Source: an uncultured Prevotellaceae bacterium (GTDB lineage Bacteria > Bacteroidota > Bacteroidia > Bacteroidales > Bacteroidaceae). From it: 64,000 bases of DNA. The position numbers and the translations under genes are program-made. Below the pieces are notes generated by a model. That model searched no databases. It saw only the letters and a program-made list of their open reading frames with translations, and was not told the origin of the DNA. This document shows positions 59,295 to 64,000 of the stretch, in pieces; the first letter of the stretch is position 1; each line of letters opens with the position of its first letter. The DNA lies in NCBI GenBank assembly GCA_902771785.1, contig CACXYH010000008.1:30695-94694 (forward strand). The letters run 5' to 3'.

Positions 59295-60515
59295 TTATTC
59301 GTGTCGGATGGCCTCAATGGGGTCCATGTTGGCTGCTTTCTGTGCCGGTATGTAGCCAAATAACACACCGATGCAGACGCAGACGAGGAACGAAACGTAG
59401 ACGCTCCATGCCGGAACGCTGCTGGGCATGTTGAATAGCGGCACCACCCACTGGCTGGCAGAGCAGCCCACGATGATGCCCAGCAGTCCTCCCGTGAGTG
59501 ATATGAGAACTGACTCGATGAGGAACTGAAGCGAGATGACGGGACCTGTGGCACCCACGGCCATGCGCAGTCCAATCTCCTTGGTGCGCTCTGTCACGCT
59601 GACCAGCATAATGTTCATGATGCCTATACCGGCTACGAGTAGTGAGAATGCTGCTGCTACGACGAGGATGATGGTTACGGTGTCCATCGTTGTCGACATG
59701 GTTTCCATCATTTCGGCCTGTGAGCGGATGGTGAAGTCGTCGGCAGCTTCGCCTTTCAGCTTGTGGTTGTCGCGCAACATCTGTGTCAGCTCTTCAATGG
59801 CAGCGTCCGACAGTTCCTCGGTGATGGCAGAGCACACAATGCTTGAGAACCACGTCTGTGCTGCGATGCGCTTCATGACTGTCGTGTAGGGGGCAATGAG
59901 CACGTTGTCCTGGTCCATGCCCCAGTTGTTATAGCCCTTGGCTTTAAGCACACCGATGATAGTCAAAGGAATGTTTTTGAATCGGATGGTTTTGCCAATG
60001 GGGTCAACGCCTTCGCCAAAGAGCTCAGTGACAATGGTTTTACCCACCACCACTTTCTTGGCAGCCTTTTTGATGTCTTCCTCGGTGAAGCATTCGCCTT
60101 GTTCCACCGACCATTGCTTAATGTCGAGATAGTCGGTGCTTTCTCCGTACATCGACGTATTGGTGTTGTTGTTGCCGTATATCACCTGTCCGCTGGCCGT
60201 CACTTCAGGTGAGACCTTGGTGACGAACTTTTTTTCGCGCAGGATGCGCTCATAGTCGGCTATCTTTAGCGTCTGCATGCTCGAAGGGTCCTGGCGCACG
60301 CCACCACGCATATCGGCTCCGGGACGTATGGTCAGCAGGTTGGTTCCCATGGTCGACAGCTCGGCTCGTATGCTCTCTTTTGAGCCTTGTCCGATGGCCA
60401 TCATGATGATGACGGCGGCCACGCCGATAATGATACCCAGCATGGATAGGAACGAGCGCATCTTGTTGTTGGCAACAGCTCGGAAACTCACTTTGAAAAG
60501 ATTCAGTAGGTTCAT
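59295..60515 (-). CDS. MacB-type ABC transporter permease (FtsX-like)
   Basis: 406 residues. One N-terminal helix (MRSFLSMLGIIIGVAAVIIMMAIGQ), a periplasmic MacB_PCD domain (about 45-260), then three helices (IILVVAAAFSLLVAGIGIMN, LIESVLISLTGGLLGIIVGCS, VYVSFLVCVCIGVLFGYIPA). The GMRMAVGA-like motif GLRMAVGAT is near the third helix. ATPase and permease are separate polypeptides here. Last gene of the tripartite operon; a tail of about 50 bases separates it from the ATPase gene. Confidence 0.9.
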   Translation of the reverse strand: MNLLNLFKVSFRAVANNKMRSFLSMLGIIIGVAAVIIMMAIGQGSKESIRAELSTMGTNLLTIRPGADMRGGVRQDPSSMQTLKIADYERILREKKFVTKVSPEVTASGQVIYGNNNTNTSMYGESTDYLDIKQWSVEQGECFTEEDIKKAAKKVVVGKTIVTELFGEGVDPIGKTIRFKNIPLTIIGVLKAKGYNNWGMDQDNVLIAPYTTVMKRIAAQTWFSSIVCSAITEELSDAAIEELTQMLRDNHKLKGEAADDFTIRSQAEMMETMSTTMDTVTIILVVAAAFSLLVAGIGIMNIMLVSVTERTKEIGLRMAVGATGPVISLQFLIESVLISLTGGLLGIIVGCSASQWVVPLFNMPSSVPAWSVYVSFLVCVCIGVLFGYIPAQKAANMDPIEAIRHE

Positions 60516-60563
60516 CGTTTTGTCGTTATATCGTTGTTACGTTCTTTCGCTTTTTTACACATG

Positions 60564-61307
60564 TCAGTCGTCTATCGGCTTAGGCAGTGCAGCCAGCGCT
60601 TCGGCAGCCGACTTGATGTTCTGGTTGGTAGTGTCCTCGCGTATCTTGCCGTCGCGGAGGTAGATGTTGCGGCTGGAATACTCAGCAATCTCGGGATTGT
60701 GGGTCACGAAGATAATCGTGTGTCCTTGGCGATGCAGCTCCTGGAAGAGCACCAGCATCTCGAACGACGTGCGGGTGTCGAGGTTGCCGGTGGCTTCGTC
60801 GGCCAGCAGTACGGCAGGATTGTTGACCAAGGCACGTGCAATGGCTACGCGTTGCATCTGTCCACCCGACATTTGGTTAGACTTGTGCTCCAGCCTGTCG
60901 CCCAGCCCTACGGCTTGTAGGGCTTTGATGGCAGCCTCACGACGCTGTTGTGCATTGTACTTTGAGTTGTACATCAGCGGCAGTTCCACGTTTTCAACGG
61001 CAGTGGTCTTGGCCAACAGGTTGTAGTTCTGGAACACGAAGCCAATCTTCTGGTTGCGCAGATGGGCGCGTTGGGTCTTCGTCATGGTGCGTACGCTGAT
61101 GCCGTCCAGGAAGTATTCGCCGCTTGTCGGTGTGTCGAGGCATCCCAACTGGTTGAGCAGGGTCGACTTGCCTGAGCCTGATGTTCCTTGTATGGTGACG
61201 AACTCGCCCTCGTAGATGGTGAACGAGACGCCGCGCAAGGCTTTCACCGTCTCTGAACCCACCTGGAAGTAGCGCTTCACGTTCTGTAGTTCAATGACTG
61301 GTTTCAT
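60564..61307 (-). CDS. MacB/LolD-type ABC transporter ATPase
   Basis: 247 residues. Walker A GTSGSGKSTLLN, signature MSGGQMQRVAIARAL, Walker B VLLADEATGNLD, H-loop IFVTHNPE. The family powers mechanical efflux of macrolides, lipoproteins or toxins through MacB-type permeases. It lies 2 bases after the adaptor gene. Confidence 0.93.
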   Translation of the reverse strand: MKPVIELQNVKRYFQVGSETVKALRGVSFTIYEGEFVTIQGTSGSGKSTLLNQLGCLDTPTSGEYFLDGISVRTMTKTQRAHLRNQKIGFVFQNYNLLAKTTAVENVELPLMYNSKYNAQQRREAAIKALQAVGLGDRLEHKSNQMSGGQMQRVAIARALVNNPAVLLADEATGNLDTRTSFEMLVLFQELHRQGHTIIFVTHNPEIAEYSSRNIYLRDGKIREDTTNQNIKSAAEALAALPKPIDD

Positions 61308-61308
61308 G

Positions 61309-62493
61309 CTATTTCTTCTTGTTGTTGCTGTTGTTGTTGCGTGGCTTGGGCATGAAGGGGTTGCGGGCTTGCTGCTCGGCGGGCTCTTCGTTGCTGCTCA
61401 TGCTGAAGTCGGTCAGTATCTCTGTGCCCTCGGCGATGCCGCTCACGATTTCAGTAAGTATGCCGTTGTTGGTTCCAGTTTCCACCTTGTGGGCTTTGAA
61501 CACATTGCCCTCTAAGGTCCACACCTTGCTTTTGGCCTCAACGTCTTCAATGGTTTGCCCCTTCTGGAGGAAGGCATCGTTGGGCATGAAGCGCAGGGCC
61601 TTTGAGGGTACGGCCAGCACGTCGTTTTTTTCGAGCGTGAAGATGGTGACATTGGCTGTCAGTCCTGGCTTCAGCTTCAGGTCGTTGTTGGGGGCCGAAA
61701 TCACTACTTCATAGGTCACGACGTTGCTTTCGGTGGTGGCTTGCTGGCGGACCTGTGTCACCTGTCCCTCGAACAAGTCGTCGGGGAATGCGTCGACGGT
61801 GAACGTCACGCGTTGCCCTTCTTGCACACCACCTATGTCTGCCTCGTCGATGTCGGCAATGACACGCATGTCGGTCAGGTCTTGGGCAATGGTAAAGAGC
61901 TCAGGCGTGTTGAACGATGCTGCTACGGTCTGACCTTCTTCTACCGACTTCGACAGTACAACGCCGTCGATGGGTGAAGTGATGGTGGCATAGCCCAGGT
62001 TAGTTTGAGCCTTTTGCACGCTCTCGCGAGCAGTGGTCACCTGTTCTTTAGCCTTAAGATACGACAGCTTAGCGGTCTCAAATTCGTCGGCGCTCACGAG
62101 TCCTTTGTCGTAGAGTGTCTTATACCTATTATAATTATTCAGTTCGTAGTCCAGCGAACTTTGTGCACTCGAGAGGTTGGCGCGTGCCGTGTTAAGCTCG
62201 CTGGTCAGGTTGGTTTTGTCGAGTTCGGCAATAATCTGTCCTTTCTTTACCACTGAGTTATAGTCTACGTAGAGATGGCTTACGATGCCGCTGACCTGCG
62301 TTCCCACGGTGACTGATGTCACTGGCTCGATGGTGCCTGTGGCCGTGATGGAGTTCTGAATGTTGGTCTTCTCGACCTTGGCCGTGGTAAACGACACCTT
62401 GGCCTCTTTCTTGCCGCCCGAAAAGAGGTAGACGGCGATGGCAATGACGGCGACGACTGCCGCCACGATGCCCCATGTCTTCTTGTTGTTCAT
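61309..62493 (-). CDS. MacA-like periplasmic adaptor
   Basis: 394 residues. An N-terminal anchor (WGIVAAVVAVIAIAVYLF), two lipoyl half-motifs (SVTVGTQVSGIV, TSPIDGVVLSKSVEEGQ), a long coiled-coil (about 90-150), beta-barrel and a C-terminal membrane-proximal domain (KPGLTANVTI). The tail is Asn/Lys-rich (PRNNNSNNKKK). It joins the TolC-like channel with the ABC permease. Confidence 0.9.
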   Translation of the reverse strand: MNNKKTWGIVAAVVAVIAIAVYLFSGGKKEAKVSFTTAKVEKTNIQNSITATGTIEPVTSVTVGTQVSGIVSHLYVDYNSVVKKGQIIAELDKTNLTSELNTARANLSSAQSSLDYELNNYNRYKTLYDKGLVSADEFETAKLSYLKAKEQVTTARESVQKAQTNLGYATITSPIDGVVLSKSVEEGQTVAASFNTPELFTIAQDLTDMRVIADIDEADIGGVQEGQRVTFTVDAFPDDLFEGQVTQVRQQATTESNVVTYEVVISAPNNDLKLKPGLTANVTIFTLEKNDVLAVPSKALRFMPNDAFLQKGQTIEDVEAKSKVWTLEGNVFKAHKVETGTNNGILTEIVSGIAEGTEILTDFSMSSNEEPAEQQARNPFMPKPRNNNSNNKKK

Positions 62494-62519
62494 ATCGTTG
62501 TCTGTTTTTTATTGTTTGC

Positions 62520-63854
62520 TTAGTGTATGCCCTCACCCTGGTAGAACTTTAGCATCTGCTGTGCCAGTAGCGTCTGGTACTTGCTTTGCAGCCGGTTTTG
62601 CTGGGCCTGCAGCAGTTTGTCTTTGCCAGTCATCAGTTCGACGATGTTCTTCAGTCCCAGTCGGAACTGCTCCTGTAGCAGGTCGAAGCTCTGCTGTTCG
62701 CTCTCTTCGGTGGCTATGGCGGCCCGTAGCTTCTGCTGGTTGGTCTCTGCGTCGAGCCAGTAGCTTTCTAGTGTTTGGTAGAGTTGTTTCTGCTGGTCTT
62801 GCAGGTCGAGCAGTGCCTGCTCGCGTTGCAGCTTGGCTTTGTTCACGGCTGTCTTGGTTTGCCTTTGGTCGAAGAGGGGCAGGCTGAGCGACAGTCCTGC
62901 CGAAGCGTCGAAGTTGGTCTTCAGCTGTGTGCCCCATCCGTTGTTCGAGAGAGAGTTGGTGTTGGTGCCCAGTCCACCTGTCAAGTTGATGGTGGGCAGC
63001 TTTCCTGCCTGAGCTATCTTCAGGTTGATGTCGTTCTCCTTCACGGCCAGTTTGCCGGCCTCTATCTCCGGACGTACGGTGAGTGCCTGTTCGTAGACCG
63101 TTGTCAAGCTTGGAATGGCGCTAAGTGCCATTGCGTCGGTGGCAATGGGCGTGGCAATGTCAAACGCTTCGTTGTCAGTGAGTTCCAGCAGCTGCTTCAA
63201 TTGCAGCTTATAGTTGCGTATGTTGCTCTGTGCTTCAACAATGTTATATTCGTCGGATGCGCGTTGAGCCGAGAGTTGAGCCAGGTCTGCTTTCGACATT
63301 TTGCCCACTTCCACCATCTCTTGTCCGCGTTCTTCGTTTTTCTTGCTCGTCTCCAGGCTCTGCTCGCTCACCTTCACAGCCTCAGTCAGGTACAGTATTT
63401 GCACGTAGAGCTGAGCGATTTTCTCTTGAATGTTGTTGGCCGACTCCTGCAGGGCCAGTTCTTGGGCATCTTCCTGCAGCTGCGTGAGTTTCAGTTGGTT
63501 GCGGTTCCGGTTGCCGTTCCACACGGTCCATTGGGCGTTTAGTCCGTAGGAACCGTTGTAGTAGCTTTTACTGATTTTCGAGTTTACTTGTCCGTTGGTC
63601 ACGGTCGTGGTGCCGTTGTCTTGCCAGGGCCGGTAGCCCAGGCTATGGTTTGTCGATGCGCTGAGCGATGGTAGCAAAGCGCTTTTGGCTCCTTTCACGT
63701 CTTCCGTGGCCTGTTGCTGCTGGAGTCGGGCTTTCTTCAGCGTGATGTTGTTCTCCATAGCATAGTCCAGACATTGCTGAAGCGTCCACTGCTTCTGTGC
63801 CTGAACCGATGCCGAGAACAGCACTGCGGCTGCAATGATGATGTTCTTTTTCAT
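62520..63854 (-). CDS. TolC-family outer-membrane channel (MacAB operon)
   Basis: 444 residues. Signal peptide (MKKNIIIAAAVLFSASVQA), then two TolC repeats with long helices (LKLTQLQEDAQELALQESAN, RPEIEAGKLAVKENDINLKI) and NLTGGLGTNTNSLSN strands. First gene of a TolC-MacA-ATPase-permease operon. A second TolC homologue serves the RND operon at 18.8 kb. Confidence 0.9.
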   Translation of the reverse strand: MKKNIIIAAAVLFSASVQAQKQWTLQQCLDYAMENNITLKKARLQQQQATEDVKGAKSALLPSLSASTNHSLGYRPWQDNGTTTVTNGQVNSKISKSYYNGSYGLNAQWTVWNGNRNRNQLKLTQLQEDAQELALQESANNIQEKIAQLYVQILYLTEAVKVSEQSLETSKKNEERGQEMVEVGKMSKADLAQLSAQRASDEYNIVEAQSNIRNYKLQLKQLLELTDNEAFDIATPIATDAMALSAIPSLTTVYEQALTVRPEIEAGKLAVKENDINLKIAQAGKLPTINLTGGLGTNTNSLSNNGWGTQLKTNFDASAGLSLSLPLFDQRQTKTAVNKAKLQREQALLDLQDQQKQLYQTLESYWLDAETNQQKLRAAIATEESEQQSFDLLQEQFRLGLKNIVELMTGKDKLLQAQQNRLQSKYQTLLAQQMLKFYQGEGIH

Positions 63855-63891
63855 ATTATCCGTTTATCTTATTCTTGTCTGTAACGTGCTG

Positions 63892-63899
63892 CAAAATTA
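63892..63899 (-). promoter_or_regulatory. Putative -7 element of the TolC-MacAB operon
   Basis: Minus-strand TAATTTTG, about 38 bases before the start codon; no convincing -33 within 19-21 bases. From here to the end of the window no gene is seen. Confidence 0.5.
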
Positions 63900-64000
63900 A
63901 GCCTAAAATCCGCAGATATTTTTTCGAGTGTCTGATTTAGCCCTTGCTTGTGACGATTCTGTCTGACTCTGGGCTTAGAAACGCTTGACATTACTTGTAT

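Noticed and set aside
1-64000. tRNA or rRNA genes
   Set aside because: No cloverleaf with a T-loop sequence and no rRNA-like stretch was seen in the intergenic DNA. A covariance-model scan (for example tRNAscan-SE) would settle this.

Overview
The window is a chromosomal segment of a Bacteroidales bacterium, most likely Prevotellaceae-like. Three things point there: repeated promoters of the Bacteroidetes type (TTG, 19-20 bases, TAnnTTTG); family-specific genes such as a HU_rel histone-like protein, a BT4734-type primase, a DUF4295 ribosomal protein next to bL28 and bL33, an RseC-RnfBCDGEA operon and a TonB-dependent receptor; and few Shine-Dalgarno sites. Coding DNA is GC-rich, while several intergenic stretches are AT-rich. 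I found no rRNA, tRNA or CRISPR array. Genus assignment is inference.

Layout. Bases 1-6000 hold the metA end, a U32 protein, a membrane zinc-ribbon protein, a TonB-dependent receptor and a Lys/Ala-rich secreted protein. Bases 6000-6400 are a non-coding block of short repeats and two twin hairpins. Bases 6.4-12 kb (minus strand) carry a sugar kinase, trpS and a three-gene patatin/beta-propeller/esterase operon. Bases 12-20.2 kb (plus) carry two peptidases and a complete RND efflux operon. Then come recJ-recQ, a LolA-like gene, ilvC and galE.

Bases 27.1-35.8 kb are the accessory part. A coupled three-gene set (small protein, BT4734-type primase, P-loop DUF3987-like protein) lies next to an AT-richer orphan gene and a REP-associated tyrosine transposase (RAYT) with an unusual C-terminal extension. 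A 37-base repeat occurs near both edges of this block (27140 and 33063/33232). A short remnant joins a RAYT-side hairpin directly to the last codons of a second RAYT copy, which looks like an internally deleted, MITE-like derivative. A BspA-type leucine-rich lipoprotein, a HU_rel gene and nested GC-rich inverted repeats follow.

Bases 35.8-64 kb return to core functions: the Rnf ion-pumping complex with RseC, a second recQ, map-tsaD-cinA, the bL28-bL33-DUF4295 ribosomal operon, 22-base tandem palindromes, hisGDC, an MltF-like transglycosylase, a MORN-repeat protein, a YhcH-type protein, glgB with a DUF6057-like membrane protein, rpiB-tkt, and a TolC-MacA-ATPase-MacB tripartite export operon. 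Together these describe an anaerobe-type energy metabolism (Rnf), glycogen synthesis, a non-oxidative pentose phosphate branch, amino-acid synthesis and two separate tripartite exporters, interrupted by one mobile or replication-related island.
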